From Alphaproteobacteria bacterium (lineage in GTDB: Bacteria; Pseudomonadota; Alphaproteobacteria; DSM-16000; Inquilinaceae), in contig JANQIU010000136.1 in the NCBI GenBank assembly GCA_028281985.1, positions 1-40,662 of the forward strand: a DNA stretch of 40,662 nucleotides. The letters are read 5' to 3'. The notes below the pieces were generated by a model that was not told the origin of the DNA, made no database searches, and saw only the letters and a list, made by a program, of their open reading frames with translations. Positions within the stretch are counted from its first letter, which is position 1. Each line of letters begins with the position of its first letter. Position numbers and translations under genes: made by a program. Below, piece after piece: positions 17,252 to 26,334 of the stretch.

Positions 17252-18957
17252 GGCAGCACTCCCTGGGGCAACCTGCCGAACCGGGCGACCAGGCCGGCCA
17301 GCCCCGCCAGCAGCAGCGTGGCTACGACGCTGAGCACCGCGACCGCCGCCGCCGCAGTGCTGTCGCCGCCGTCATAGAGCGAGAAGACCACCACGCCCAA
17401 GGTCTCGTTGCCGGCCGACCAAAGGAGGGCGGACACGGTCAGCTCGTTGAAGGCGGCCATGAAGACCAGAATGCCGCCGGCGGCCGCACTGGGCGCGGCC
17501 AGCGGAAACACCACCGACCGCAGCCGCCGCAGGCTGCCGGCCCCGGCAAGCTGCGCCGCCTCCTCCAGGGCCGGCTCGACGGACTGCACGCCCGCCGCCG
17601 TCGGCCGCAAGCCCAGAGCCAGGAACCGGCCCAGATAGGCGAACAGCAGGATCCAGAAGCTGTTGTACAGGCTGATGCCGACCACCGGCAGCGGCGGCAG
17701 CAGGATCAGGATCACGGCGATCGCCAGGACGATCCCGGGCAGGGCATACGGCGCGTCGGCCAACAAGTCGAGGACGCGGGCCAAACCGCGCCGCCGTGTC
17801 AGGGTCAGATAACTCAACGGCACGCTGACCAGCACCGAGGACACCGCCGCCAGCGATGACAGCATCAGGCTGTTCTGGAACGCCCGGCTGGTCATCGGGT
17901 TGGCGAACACTTCCCGGTAGTGGTCGAAGGTCCAGGTCTCCCAGCTCAACGGAACACCGAGCGCCTGCACCAGCGAGGTACTGCTTAGGGCGATCAGCGG
18001 CAGCACACCGATCATCAGCAGGACCGCCCACACCGCCGTCTCGATCGGCCAGCGCCAGCGGCCGAGCGAAAACGCCGTCCCCAGGGCGGCGGCCCGTTCG
18101 ATCGCCTGGCTGCGCCGCGACAGGCCCCAGGCCTGGATCGCCAGTCCGATCGCGGCGATGGCCGCCAGGATCATCGCCAGCACCGCCACCTGGCCCAGGA
18201 TGGTGATGCCGAAACCGTTCAGCCGCTGATAGACCAGCGTCGTCAGCATGGTGTAGCCGGCCGGAATGCCCAGCAGCGCCGGAACGCCGAAATTGCCGAT
18301 CGCCGAGACGAAGGCCAGCGCGCCGCCGGCGATCAGCGACGGCCGCAGCATTGGCAGAAGCACCGAACCGATGATCCGCAGCGGCCCTGCCCCGGCGGCA
18401 CGCGCCGCTTCCACCTGATCGGCGGGAAGCGCCCGCAGCCCGGCGCGCACCGCCAGGAACACCATCGGCGCATGCTCGATCCCCATCAGCAGCATGATAC
18501 CTTCGCGGGAATACAGCGGATTGCGCTGCCCGGCAGGGAAATCGTAGCCGACGAGGTCGTACAGAAAGCTGCTGGGGCCCAGCAGTTCCAGCCAGGCCAA
18601 GGCGGCGATCTGTGCCGGGATCAACAGCGGCATGATCGCCAGAAACACCACCAGCGACTTCCAGCGCAGGTCGGTCAAACCGACCAGCAGGGCCAGAACC
18701 GTGCCCAGCACCAGCGAGACCGCGGTGGCGCCCAGCCCGGCCTCCAGCGTGTGCCAGGTCGCCTGCCAGGTGCGGCTGGCGCCGAGGACCCGGCCGAAGG
18801 TTTCGGCGGCACCCCCGGCGCCCAGCACGAAGGCCTCGGCGAACAGGCGCAGCAGGGGCACGACGCAGAACACCAGCACATAGCCGGCGACCAGCGCCAG
18901 CAGCAGCGTTTCGCCGCTCGGCCGTCGGCCCGCACCCCCCCACACCGTCGCCGTCAT
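17239..18957 (-). CDS. ABC transporter permease, FbpB-like with two fused BPD domains
   Basis: This 572 aa inner-membrane protein has about twelve membrane segments and two coupling loops: VEAARAAGAGPLRIIGSVLLPMLRP in the first half and LEEAAQLAGAGSLRRLRSVVFPLAAP in the second. The single-chain double permease is typical of ferric (FbpB) and 2-aminoethylphosphonate importers. It follows the binding-protein gene after a 77 nt gap with a terminator-like hairpin and overlaps the ATPase gene. Confidence 0.92.
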   Translation of the reverse strand: MTATVWGGAGRRPSGETLLLALVAGYVLVFCVVPLLRLFAEAFVLGAGGAAETFGRVLGASRTWQATWHTLEAGLGATAVSLVLGTVLALLVGLTDLRWKSLVVFLAIMPLLIPAQIAALAWLELLGPSSFLYDLVGYDFPAGQRNPLYSREGIMLLMGIEHAPMVFLAVRAGLRALPADQVEAARAAGAGPLRIIGSVLLPMLRPSLIAGGALAFVSAIGNFGVPALLGIPAGYTMLTTLVYQRLNGFGITILGQVAVLAMILAAIAAIGLAIQAWGLSRRSQAIERAAALGTAFSLGRWRWPIETAVWAVLLMIGVLPLIALSSTSLVQALGVPLSWETWTFDHYREVFANPMTSRAFQNSLMLSSLAAVSSVLVSVPLSYLTLTRRRGLARVLDLLADAPYALPGIVLAIAVILILLPPLPVVGISLYNSFWILLFAYLGRFLALGLRPTAAGVQSVEPALEEAAQLAGAGSLRRLRSVVFPLAAPSAAAGGILVFMAAFNELTVSALLWSAGNETLGVVVFSLYDGGDSTAAAAVAVLSVVATLLLAGLAGLVARFGRLPQGVLPWQA

Positions 18958-18980
18958 CGCCTAAAGACTGCGTTCTCTCG

Positions 18981-19018
18981 AAAAACAGAAATGGCCCTCC
19001 CCCCTCGAAGCGGGAGGG
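18981..19018 (-). terminator. Terminator-like hairpin between binding protein and permease
   Basis: On the minus strand CCCTCCC and GGGAGGG form a stem around GCTTCGAGGG, followed after CCATTTCTG by a TTTTT run. It starts 17 nt past the binding-protein stop. Of the four post-binding-protein hairpins in the window it is the most like a Rho-independent terminator. It should make permease/ATPase mRNA scarcer than binding-protein mRNA. Confidence 0.6.
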
Positions 19019-19034
19019 TTTCGCCCGGGGGGCC

Positions 19035-20021
19035 TCAGCCGCCGAACAGGTCGGCGAACTGCTGCTTCATCTCCTCGTCATTGGCGATCAGCGTATCCTC
19101 CGGCACGGCGATGATGCTGATATCGGCGGCCGACGGGAAGTACGCCGCGCCCTGGACGTCCGGATGCGCCGGCAGGTAGCCCTGGGCGGCGGCGAACAGC
19201 TGGCCGGCCTCGGAAAGCTGCCAGTCGACGAACGCCTGCGCCGCCTCGACATTGCGCGCCGTCGACAGGATCGCCACCGGCTCGGTGATCGCCGTCACGC
19301 CTTCCGCCGGGAACACGAAGTCGACCGGCGAGCCTTCTTCGCGGGCGTTGAAGGTCATGAAGTCGATGATGATCCCGTAGGCGTTCTGGCCGGTCGCCAC
19401 CGCTTCGCGGACGGAGCCGTTGCCGCGGCCGGCGATGGCGCCGTTGTCGGACAGCGCCTGGTAGTAGTCCCAGCCGAAATCCGGATGCGCGGTCAGCGTG
19501 CCGACATGCAGCGCCGCGGCACCGGAATACAGCGGGCTGGGCATGATCACCTGGCCCTCGGTGGCTGCACCGGTCAGATCGGACCAGCTCGCCGGCGCTT
19601 CGTCCACCAGGTCGGTGTTGTAGATGATGCCCGTGGTGATCAGCTTGGTGCCGAAGAAGGTCATGTCCGGATCGTAGACGGCCGGATCATAAGCCGAGAC
19701 ATCGGCGCCTTCATACGCCATCAGGTGGCCGTCGTTCTTCAGCTGGGTCATCACCAGCGAGTTGGCGATGAACAGCACGTCGGGCTGCGGGTCGCCTGCG
19801 GCGAATTCGGCCTGCAGCCTGTTGATCACCTCGGTGGTGCCGGAGCGGAAGGTCTCCACCTCGATGTCCGGATAATCCTCGTTGAAGGCCGCGATCATGT
19901 CGGCCAGCAGGTCGTTCGGCTGCGACGTGTAGAGCAGCAACGTGCCGGACTGGGCATGGGCGGCGGACGCCAGGCTCAGGCTCAGGGCGCCGGCGGCGCC
20001 AAGCAGGAAGGTGCGGATCAT
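19035..20021 (-). CDS. Extracellular solute-binding protein, FbpA/AfuA/AEP-like
   Basis: This periplasmic binding protein is about 328 aa. The signal peptide MIRTFLLGAAGALSLSLASAAHAQ starts at ATG 20021 with GGAG 5 nt upstream; the ORF-track extension to 20267 is not supported. The mature part has LLLYTSQPNDLLADMIAAFNEDYPDIEVE and FRSGTTEVINRL, typical of the family 1 ferric/phosphonate group. In ferric-binding FbpA a Tyr-Tyr pair lies in a G-x-I-N-N-Y-Y block. The matching block here appears to be YGIIIDFMTFNAREEG, with no such pair. An organic or phosphorylated ligand is therefore as likely as ferric iron. Confidence 0.88.
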   Translation of the reverse strand: MIRTFLLGAAGALSLSLASAAHAQSGTLLLYTSQPNDLLADMIAAFNEDYPDIEVETFRSGTTEVINRLQAEFAAGDPQPDVLFIANSLVMTQLKNDGHLMAYEGADVSAYDPAVYDPDMTFFGTKLITTGIIYNTDLVDEAPASWSDLTGAATEGQVIMPSPLYSGAAALHVGTLTAHPDFGWDYYQALSDNGAIAGRGNGSVREAVATGQNAYGIIIDFMTFNAREEGSPVDFVFPAEGVTAITEPVAILSTARNVEAAQAFVDWQLSEAGQLFAAAQGYLPAHPDVQGAAYFPSAADISIIAVPEDTLIANDEEMKQQFADLFGG

Positions 20022-20478
20022 CGTCTCCGGTCTCCGATGCGTCAGGAATGTCGGATGGCTGGACGGGATCGACCAAAAGGCCGACGGCCGGGAACGGCAT
20101 CCCGCCTCTGCGGCCTGCATTAGCATATGGCGGTTTGCGTCAGTGTTACGGTCTGTTGACAATTTCCTGGCATCGTCGCCGGTCGCCCTGTCGGACAGTT
20201 GAGGTGGCGACGCGTTGCGCACTTTGACTTTCCCGGGGATTGGTCCGTAATGGGCCGGATCGCACACCGGCCTGCGGGCGCAAGGCCCCCGACTGCACGC
20301 GCCGGCCGGTGACGCGTTCGTCGTTCGGGTTCGGCGACACGGTGCCGCGCGTATCGGTGATATGCGCCCGCTGATCTGGTCAGACGGCGCCGGCCGCGTA
20401 GAGTGCGGGTTCCCCGCGAACCATCAAGGGCTGCCGTGCATGCACCGGCGGCCGACAATCGGCGGGGGGAGGGATGGA
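20022..20478. other. Long shared upstream region between the binding-protein and hemA genes
   Basis: These 457 nt hold no gene I can support; the ORFs here are Arg-rich shadows. A TTGACA occurs at 20156-20161 and TTGACT at 20224-20229 on the plus strand, but neither has a good -10 at the right spacing. I see no obvious Fur, Irr or RirA operator. Confidence 0.4.
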
Positions 20479-21699
20479 ATGGATTACGAACAGGCGTTTC
20501 GCGACGCGATCTCGACCCTGAAGGGCGAAGGCCGGTATCGGGTCTTTGCCGAGCTGGAGCGGGTATCCGGCGCTTTTCCCACCGCCCGCCATCACGGACT
20601 GGACCTAGGCGACCCGCTTCCGGAAGTGACCGTCTGGTGCTCCAACGACTATCTGGGGATGGGCCAGCACCCGGCTGTATTGGACGCGATGACCCAGGCG
20701 GTCGCCCAGTTCGGCGCCGGTGCCGGCGGTACGCGCAACATTTCCGGGACCAGCCATCTGCATGTCCTGCTGGAACGCGAACTGGCCGACCTGCACGGCA
20801 AGGAGGCGGCGCTGCTGTTCACCTCCGGCTACATCTCCAACGAGGCAACGCTGTCGACCCTGGCCCGGCAGCTCCCCGGATGCGTGGTGTTCTCCGACGC
20901 GCTCAACCACGCCTCGATGATCGCCGGCATCCGCAATTCCGGGGCGGAGAAGCAGATCTTCCGCCACAACGACCCTGAGCACCTGGATCAGCTGATGCGC
21001 CGCTACCCGGCGGACCGGCCGAAGCTGGTGGCCTTCGAGAGTGTCTACTCCATGGAGGGCGACATCTCGCCGATCGCCGAGATCTGCGACGTGGCCGAAG
21101 CGAACGGCGCGATGACCTATCTGGACGAAGTCCACGCCGTCGGCATGTACGGTGAACGGGGCGGCGGCGTCGCCGAGCGGGAAGGCCAGATGCATCGCCT
21201 GACGGTCATCGAAGGCACGCTGGGCAAGGCCTACGGGGTGATGGGCGGCTACATCACCGGATCGTCCGCGCTGGTAGATGTGGTGCGCAGCTACGCGCCC
21301 GGTTTCATCTTCACTACCGCCCTGCCGCCCGTGGTCGCCGCCGGTGCCCTGGCCAGCGTCCGACACCTGAAGTCCAGCCAGGCGGAACGGGACCGGCAGC
21401 AGGAACGGGCCGCCACCTTGAAGCGGCTGCTGACCGATGCCGGATTGCCGGTCATGCCGTCGACCAGCCACATCGTGCCGGTGCTGGTTGGCGATGCCCG
21501 CCGGTGCAAACAGGCCTCCGACGCGCTGATGGAACACCATGCCATCTATGTGCAGCCGATCAATTTCCCGACCGTCCCGCGCGGTACCGAGAGGCTGCGG
21601 CTGACGCCGACGCCGCTGCATGACGACCGTGAGATGCACCATCTTGTCGACGCGCTGAAGTCCGTGTGGAGCGCGCTGGAACTGCAGACGGCGGCCTGA
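20479..21699 (+). CDS. hemA: 5-aminolevulinate synthase
   Basis: This PLP enzyme condenses glycine and succinyl-CoA to 5-aminolevulinate, the first step of the C4 (Shemin) route to heme, characteristic of alphaproteobacteria. From ATG 20479 it is 406 aa, the normal length. Clear blocks are [69 protein letters not shown] and the PLP-lysine block [15 protein letters not shown] (K250). The ORF track starts at 20362, but the extra 39 residues are not family-like. GGGATGGA precedes the ATG. It stands upstream of a phasin gene on the same strand, with a 125 nt gap containing its own promoter-like elements. Confidence 0.96.
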   Translation: MDYEQAFRDAISTLKGEGRYRVFAELERVSGAFPTARHHGLDLGDPLPEVTVWCSNDYLGMGQHPAVLDAMTQAVAQFGAGAGGTRNISGTSHLHVLLERELADLHGKEAALLFTSGYISNEATLSTLARQLPGCVVFSDALNHASMIAGIRNSGAEKQIFRHNDPEHLDQLMRRYPADRPKLVAFESVYSMEGDISPIAEICDVAEANGAMTYLDEVHAVGMYGERGGGVAEREGQMHRLTVIEGTLGKAYGVMGGYITGSSALVDVVRSYAPGFIFTTALPPVVAAGALASVRHLKSSQAERDRQQERAATLKRLLTDAGLPVMPSTSHIVPVLVGDARRCKQASDALMEHHAIYVQPINFPTVPRGTERLRLTPTPLHDDREMHHLVDALKSVWSALELQTAA

Positions 21700-21713
21700 T
21701 CCACCTGGGTTTG

Positions 21714-21724
21714 TTGCAATGCAG
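21714..21724. promoter_or_regulatory. Candidate PhaR-type operator upstream of the phasin gene
   Basis: TTGCAATGCAG contains TGC-N3-GCA, close to the CTGC-N3-GCAG pattern reported for PhaR repressor sites in Rhodobacter-type phasin promoters. It lies about 100 nt before the phasin ATG. TTGCAA (21714-21719) and TAGACT (21738-21743) with an 18 nt spacer could be -35 and -10, which would place the operator on the promoter. The promoter reading is tentative. Confidence 0.45.
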
Positions 21725-21824
21725 CATAGAACAGCTGTAGACTATTTCGCCAGCGTCTCCGCAGGTTCGCATCGCCGGTCCGCCAGGCGCCCTTCATCAG
21801 ACCAACTGCGTATGGAATCGTGCC

Positions 21825-22652
21825 ATGACTGACGATTCGACCTCCTCGACCGGAACGCCGGCCGCAAAACCCGCCGCAAAGCCACGGAGCCCGCGGGCCA
21901 AGGCCCCGGCGAACAAGCCCAAGGCGGCTACGGCGAAGTCGGCGGCATCGAAAGCGGGGGCAACGAAGGCGGCGGCACCGAAGGGGGCAGCGGCCAACCG
22001 TCAGGGCACGTCCAGCGGGGCGGCGGCACGCAAGCCGGCGGCGTCCAGGACTGCAGCCTCCAAATCGACCGCATCGGCCAATCCGGCTGCCGCCAAGGCC
22101 AAGACCCCGACGGAGAAGCTGGTCAAACAGGTCGAAGCGAGTGTTGCCGACGTCACCGCCTCCGCCGAGAAGGCGACCAAGGAAGCGGAGACGATGGCCC
22201 AGAAAGCAACCGTCCGGGCCACCGAGGTGATGGAGGACCTGCGCGCCAAGACCGAAGACAGCGGGCGCCGCATCGAGGAGGCGCTGAGCCAGGCAGCCGG
22301 CAGCCTGACCCGGATGCCGGAGATGCAGTCCAAGGCCTCGGACGCGATGACGGCGTCGCAACAGGCGATTTCGGCCGGCGTGTCGGAACTGAGCAATGCC
22401 GTGCTGGCCTTCACCCGATCGGCCATGGCCGAAGGCTACGACGCCGCCAAAGCCGTTGCCACCGCCGCGACCATTCAGGACGTCATGCAGGTACAGACCA
22501 ATTTCGCCCGGTCGCGCCTGCAATCCAGCGTTGAATACACGCACCAGCTGGTCGACATCGTGACGCGGATGAGCCGCGAATCCACCCAGACCATGGTCGC
22601 GGGCGCCCAAGAGCTGATGGCCCTTATGCGCGGCGGGATGCCAAAGCCTTAA
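21825..22652 (+). CDS. Phasin-family protein with Lys/Ala/Pro-rich N-terminus
   Basis: This is a polyhydroxyalkanoate granule-associated protein of 275 aa. Residues 1 to about 93 are a low-complexity, histone-H1-like tract (AAKPAAKP, KAATAKSAASK, RKPAAS). Residues about 150-255 look like a Phasin_2 domain: long amphipathic helices with SKASDAMTASQQAISAGVSELSNAVLAFTRSAMAEGYDAAKAV and QTNFARSRLQSSVEYTHQLVD. Pseudomonas PhaF has a similar basic tract, but at the C-terminus, and uses it to bind DNA and distribute granules. An analogous role here is inference. No PHA synthase is in the window. Confidence 0.85.
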   Translation: MTDDSTSSTGTPAAKPAAKPRSPRAKAPANKPKAATAKSAASKAGATKAAAPKGAAANRQGTSSGAAARKPAASRTAASKSTASANPAAAKAKTPTEKLVKQVEASVADVTASAEKATKEAETMAQKATVRATEVMEDLRAKTEDSGRRIEEALSQAAGSLTRMPEMQSKASDAMTASQQAISAGVSELSNAVLAFTRSAMAEGYDAAKAVATAATIQDVMQVQTNFARSRLQSSVEYTHQLVDIVTRMSRESTQTMVAGAQELMALMRGGMPKP

Positions 22653-22688
22653 GCTCGTCTGCTTTCGTCTCGGCCCCGTCCGGCCCGA

Positions 22689-23387
22689 TCAGGTTGTCCT
22701 GGTGGCGGGGCCAAGATGGCCCCGCTTGACCCAGAGGGTGCAGCCGGTCTCGCTGGTCAGGCCGTGACTGCTGCCGGCCGGGTTGCGCACCCACACGCCT
22801 GCCGCGTGCGTATCCAGACCGTCGGATACGCTCCCCTCCAGGACCAGAAACTCTTCCCCGGCCGGACAGGGGTAGGCGGGAACGACCGTCCCCGGCGACA
22901 GGTGTTCCAGGGATACCCGCTCCGGCCAGCCATCGGGTTCGAAGAGCGGGCGCCGCCGGTAGCCCGGGGTGTCGGTTGCCTGCCAGGGTAGGCGGTTGGT
23001 GTCGATGCGCAGATGCGGCTCGTCGCTCGGGCGCATCTGCCGAAGCTTGACGAAGATGGTACATCTCGCCCGCGTGAACGGGGCATGGCCGGACCCGGGC
23101 GGATTGCGCACGTAGGTCCCCGCGGGGGAGTCGCCATCCTCGTCGGAAAAGGTGCCATCCAGCACGAAGTACTCTTCGCCGAGGGCGTGCTCGTGCCGCG
23201 GAAACCGGCTGCCGGCAGCGTAGCGGACGATCGACGTGGCGCGTGCCACCTCGCCGCCGTCGTCGCGGTCGAGCATCCGGCGTTCGACGCCGCCGGAGGG
23301 CGACGGGACCCAGGCCAGCGCGTGGGTGTCGACGACGGCCCGGGCTGACATATCGGCGTTCAGCGGGCCTGGCGTGTGATAGTCCAT
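22689..23387 (-). CDS. Double-cupin protein (ChrR-like cupin)
   Basis: This 232 aa protein has two cupin domains. The first contains PRHEHALGEEYFVLDGTFSDEDGDSPAGTYVRNPPGSGHAP, a full metal-binding cupin pattern (two His, Glu, later His). The second contains CPAGEEFLVLEGSVSDGLDTHAAGVWVRNPAGSSHG, which has the Glu and last His but lacks the H-x-H. These blocks resemble the cupin half of ChrR anti-sigma factors, but there is no N-terminal zinc anti-sigma domain, so it is probably a stand-alone cupin. ATG 23387 with GGAGG 8 nt upstream is chosen over the longer ORF. The reaction is unknown. Confidence 0.82.
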   Translation of the reverse strand: MDYHTPGPLNADMSARAVVDTHALAWVPSPSGGVERRMLDRDDGGEVARATSIVRYAAGSRFPRHEHALGEEYFVLDGTFSDEDGDSPAGTYVRNPPGSGHAPFTRARCTIFVKLRQMRPSDEPHLRIDTNRLPWQATDTPGYRRRPLFEPDGWPERVSLEHLSPGTVVPAYPCPAGEEFLVLEGSVSDGLDTHAAGVWVRNPAGSSHGLTSETGCTLWVKRGHLGPATRTT

Positions 23388-23419
23388 GGGCGGAACCTCC
23401 GCAGTCGCGCGACCGGGCG

Positions 23420-23824
23420 CTAGACCAGCTCGAGAACGGCCAGGGCGATGATGATCATGGCGGCCCAGCCCACCGCAAAGACGACGGTGCGCAACACCGG
23501 GACCCCGATCACATAGACGACATAATGCGCGGCGCGCGCCCAGAAATAGACCTGGGCCATGGCGGCGACCAGCCCCGGGCTGGTTTCCGTCAGGGCGGCG
23601 ATGAGCACCAGGGGCGCGAACAGAACCAGGTTCTCCACCGCATTGCGGTGCGCGCGCATCGCCCGGTCGGCCCATGCGTCCAGGGGCTTGTCGTCAGGCT
23701 GGGGATTGCCCAGCGCCCGGGTGATCCCGCGCACGGACGACCGGTTGACACCATAGGGAAGCCAAAACACGGCCGTCATGACGATGGTCAAGGTCAGCCA
23801 GAACAACTCGCCGGACAAAGGCAT
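23420..23824 (-). CDS. MAPEG-family membrane protein
   Basis: This 134 aa inner-membrane protein has four hydrophobic segments. Recognisable blocks are LPYGVNRSSVRGITRALGNPQP, WADRAMRAHRNAVENLVLFAPLVLIAAL and YFWARAAHYVVYVIGVPVLRTVVF, typical of bacterial MAPEG proteins. The ORF track extends to 24577, antisense to the channel gene; ATG 23824 with GGGAG upstream is preferred. It lies 32 nt upstream of the cupin gene on the same strand, so they may be co-transcribed. The substrate is not predictable. Confidence 0.88.
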   Translation of the reverse strand: MPLSGELFWLTLTIVMTAVFWLPYGVNRSSVRGITRALGNPQPDDKPLDAWADRAMRAHRNAVENLVLFAPLVLIAALTETSPGLVAAMAQVYFWARAAHYVVYVIGVPVLRTVVFAVGWAAMIIIALAVLELV

Positions 23825-24037
23825 CCCCGGTCTCCCGAAACCGCGCGCAACGACCTCCGTATTTAGGGGGCGGCGCGCGCAGCGCCAACACTGCCGGTAA
23901 CCTGGCCCTTCGGCGCTTCGTCCCAATGGCCTGGGGCGTTGCCCCATCCGTCGATGCTGTCGGCACGGCGTCGGGCATGCCATCATCGCGCACCACGCCG
24001 GGCGGGCCGACCCGTCCGGCGATACAGGGATGGTGCT

Positions 24038-26311
24038 ATGCGTTACCTCCGCTTCTCCGGCCTGGTCGGGCTGGTGCTGTTGTTGATGCTGTCGACCGCG
24101 CAGGCCCAGCTGGTGCCCGGGCTGACGCCTGGCACATCCGGCGATGCCCCCGCCGACGTCGCGGGGGATCCGGAGACCGATGCGGCGAAGATCCGGCTGT
24201 TCACCTCGCTGCTGGCCGATCCGTCGGTACAGGCCTGGCTGATCGACCGGGGGGCGGAACTGGAGGCCGAAGCGGAAGGCGCGGCGGGCGACCCTGCCGC
24301 CGGCACCGGTAACCCGGTCGTCGCCGCCATCGAGCGCATCCAGGGCACGCTGGCCTTGCTGGGCGCCGGGCTGGAGGCCCTGCCCGGCGAAGCCAACACG
24401 GCAGCGCTGATCTGGTCGCTGGAGATGGGCGACGGCGAAACCCTGTGGTCGATCGTCTACGTGCTGATCTTCCTGTCCGCCGGCATTGCCGCAGAGCACG
24501 TTTTCTGGCGGGCGAGCCGCGGGGTCCGGCAACGCATCCTCACCGCGCCCCGGGGGACATTCGGGGCCAAGCTGCAACTGCTGCTGATGCGGGTCGTGTA
24601 CGCCATCCTGTCACTGCTGTTCTTCGCCGTCGGATCGATCGGCGTGTTCCTGATCTTCGACTGGGCGCCCATCGTCCGCCTGTTCACGCTGACCTTCCTG
24701 TCGGCCTTCGTGCTGGTGCGGATGGCCGAGATCATCTCGCGGCTGGTCCTGGCGCCGTGGGTGGACGACCTGCGGCTGATCCCGATCGACGGCGCGACCG
24801 CGCGGCTGCTGCACGGCTGGATCCGGGCGATGGCGGCGGTGGGCGCATTCGGGTTCCTGACCTGCGCGGCGCTGGACGACCTTGGGTTCTTCACCCAGTC
24901 CCATGTGCTGCTGGTTACTGCTGTCGGTGGCGTTCTGGCGTTGCAGGTCATCGCGTTGACCTGGCGGACCCGCCGGGGCGTTTCCAACGCTATCGGCCGC
25001 GACGCCGACCAGGGCCGCTGGCGGGCTTCGGTGGCCGATCTGTGGCCGGTGCTGGCGACACTGTGGATCCTGCTGGTCTGGGGCCTGTGGGCCATCGGGG
25101 CGCTTGGCCTGATGGGGACCCTGGCAGTGATCGGTCTCCTGCCCTTCGGCCTGACGGCCGCCCGCGCCCTGTCGGAGCGGATCGCCCTGGCCGCCCGCCG
25201 CCGCGCCGAGGATCGCGGCTCGGACGACGAGGAAGGGCGCCCCACCTACCAGCCGATCCTGCAACGGCTGCTGCGCATCGTCGTCGTCGCCGTTGCCCTG
25301 GCCGCCCTGGCCCTGTCGTGGCAGATCAGCCTCGGCAACCTGACCAGCGCGGACGGCGCCTGGTCGGCCTGGATCGGGGGGATCTTCAAGATCGTCCTGA
25401 CCCTGCTGCTGGCCGATCTGATCTGGCAGGCGGTCAAGGTCACCATCGACCGCCAGTTGACCGACACCCAGGGACCGGCGGCGCCGGCCGCGGACCATGG
25501 CGGTGAAGGCGGCGGGGTGGCCGGGCCGAAAGCCCGCCTCAGGACGTTGCTGCCGCTGGTGCGCAAGTTCCTCCTGTCGGTGCTGCTGGTGATGGCGGCG
25601 ATGATCGTGCTGTCGTCGCTGGGCGTCGATATCGGCCCGCTCCTGGCCGGTGCCGGCGTGGTCGGCATCGCCATCGGCTTCGGCGCCCAGGCGCTGGTCC
25701 GGGACATCGTCGCCGGTATCTTCTTCCTGGTGGATGACGCCTTTCGGGTCGGCGAATACATCGAGATCGGCGAACTGCGCGGCACCGTGGAGTCGATCTC
25801 GATCCGCAGCCTGCGCCTACGGCACCACCGAGGCGCCGTGCACACCATTCCGTTCGGCGAAATGCGGCACCTGACCAACTACAGCCGCGACTGGGTGATC
25901 ATGAAGCTGGAGTTCCGGGTGCCGTTCGACACCGACCTGTCGCTAGTGAAGAAGCTGGTCAAGCAGATCGGCAAGGAACTGCTGGCCGACCCCACCGTCG
26001 GTCACAGCTTCCTGGAACCGTTGAAGTCCCAGGGCGTGCGCCGCTGGGAGGAGTTCAACATGGTGATCGGCGTGAAGTTCATGGCCAAGCCGGGTGAGCA
26101 GTGGCTGATCCGCCGCGAGGCCTACCAGCGCATCCGCGATACCTTCGAAGCCAATGGCATCCATTTCGCCAGCCGCGACGTGCAGGTGCGGGTCAACCCA
26201 GACGCCTCGCCCCAGGAGATCGAACAGGCTGCCGCCGCGGCCGCCCACGAGGCCGCCCAGCGCCAGGAGCCCGCGCTCGGGGACGGGGGCCCGAAGGCGG
26301 CACCGGCCTGA
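24038..26311 (+). CDS. Large mechanosensitive channel of the MscS family (YbiO-like)
   Basis: This inner-membrane channel is about 757 aa, close to the size of E. coli YbiO. It has a signal peptide (MRYLRFSGLVGLVLLLMLSTAQAQ), a short periplasmic part, about nine accessory membrane segments (135-530) and the MscS core. The pore helix and beta domain read LLAGAGVVGIAIGFGAQALVRDIVAGIFFLVDDAFRVGEYIEI, followed by GTVESISIRSLRLRHHRGAVHTIPFGEMRHLTNYSRDW. Such channels release solutes during hypo-osmotic shock. ATG 24038 is chosen because the signal peptide begins there. The C-terminal 30 residues are Ala/Gln-rich. Confidence 0.92.
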   Translation: MRYLRFSGLVGLVLLLMLSTAQAQLVPGLTPGTSGDAPADVAGDPETDAAKIRLFTSLLADPSVQAWLIDRGAELEAEAEGAAGDPAAGTGNPVVAAIERIQGTLALLGAGLEALPGEANTAALIWSLEMGDGETLWSIVYVLIFLSAGIAAEHVFWRASRGVRQRILTAPRGTFGAKLQLLLMRVVYAILSLLFFAVGSIGVFLIFDWAPIVRLFTLTFLSAFVLVRMAEIISRLVLAPWVDDLRLIPIDGATARLLHGWIRAMAAVGAFGFLTCAALDDLGFFTQSHVLLVTAVGGVLALQVIALTWRTRRGVSNAIGRDADQGRWRASVADLWPVLATLWILLVWGLWAIGALGLMGTLAVIGLLPFGLTAARALSERIALAARRRAEDRGSDDEEGRPTYQPILQRLLRIVVVAVALAALALSWQISLGNLTSADGAWSAWIGGIFKIVLTLLLADLIWQAVKVTIDRQLTDTQGPAAPAADHGGEGGGVAGPKARLRTLLPLVRKFLLSVLLVMAAMIVLSSLGVDIGPLLAGAGVVGIAIGFGAQALVRDIVAGIFFLVDDAFRVGEYIEIGELRGTVESISIRSLRLRHHRGAVHTIPFGEMRHLTNYSRDWVIMKLEFRVPFDTDLSLVKKLVKQIGKELLADPTVGHSFLEPLKSQGVRRWEEFNMVIGVKFMAKPGEQWLIRREAYQRIRDTFEANGIHFASRDVQVRVNPDASPQEIEQAAAAAAHEAAQRQEPALGDGGPKAAPA

Positions 26312-26334
26312 CCGCGTCGCGGCGCGAGCGGGAC

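Noticed and set aside
17372-18943. 523-codon minus-strand ORF
   Set aside because: It is a frame shadow of the FbpB-like permease, and the real frame has twelve membrane segments.
20156-20161. TTGACA as a -35 element for hemA
   Set aside because: No acceptable -10 follows at 16-18 nt, and it lies over 300 nt from the start codon.
20120-20458. Minus-strand ORFs in the hemA upstream region
   Set aside because: They are Arg-rich, without ribosome sites or family features, in a region that looks like control DNA.
23388-23675. Upstream part of the double-cupin ORF
   Set aside because: It overlaps the MAPEG gene in another frame and is Arg/Gly-rich. GGAGG before ATG 23387 fixes the start.
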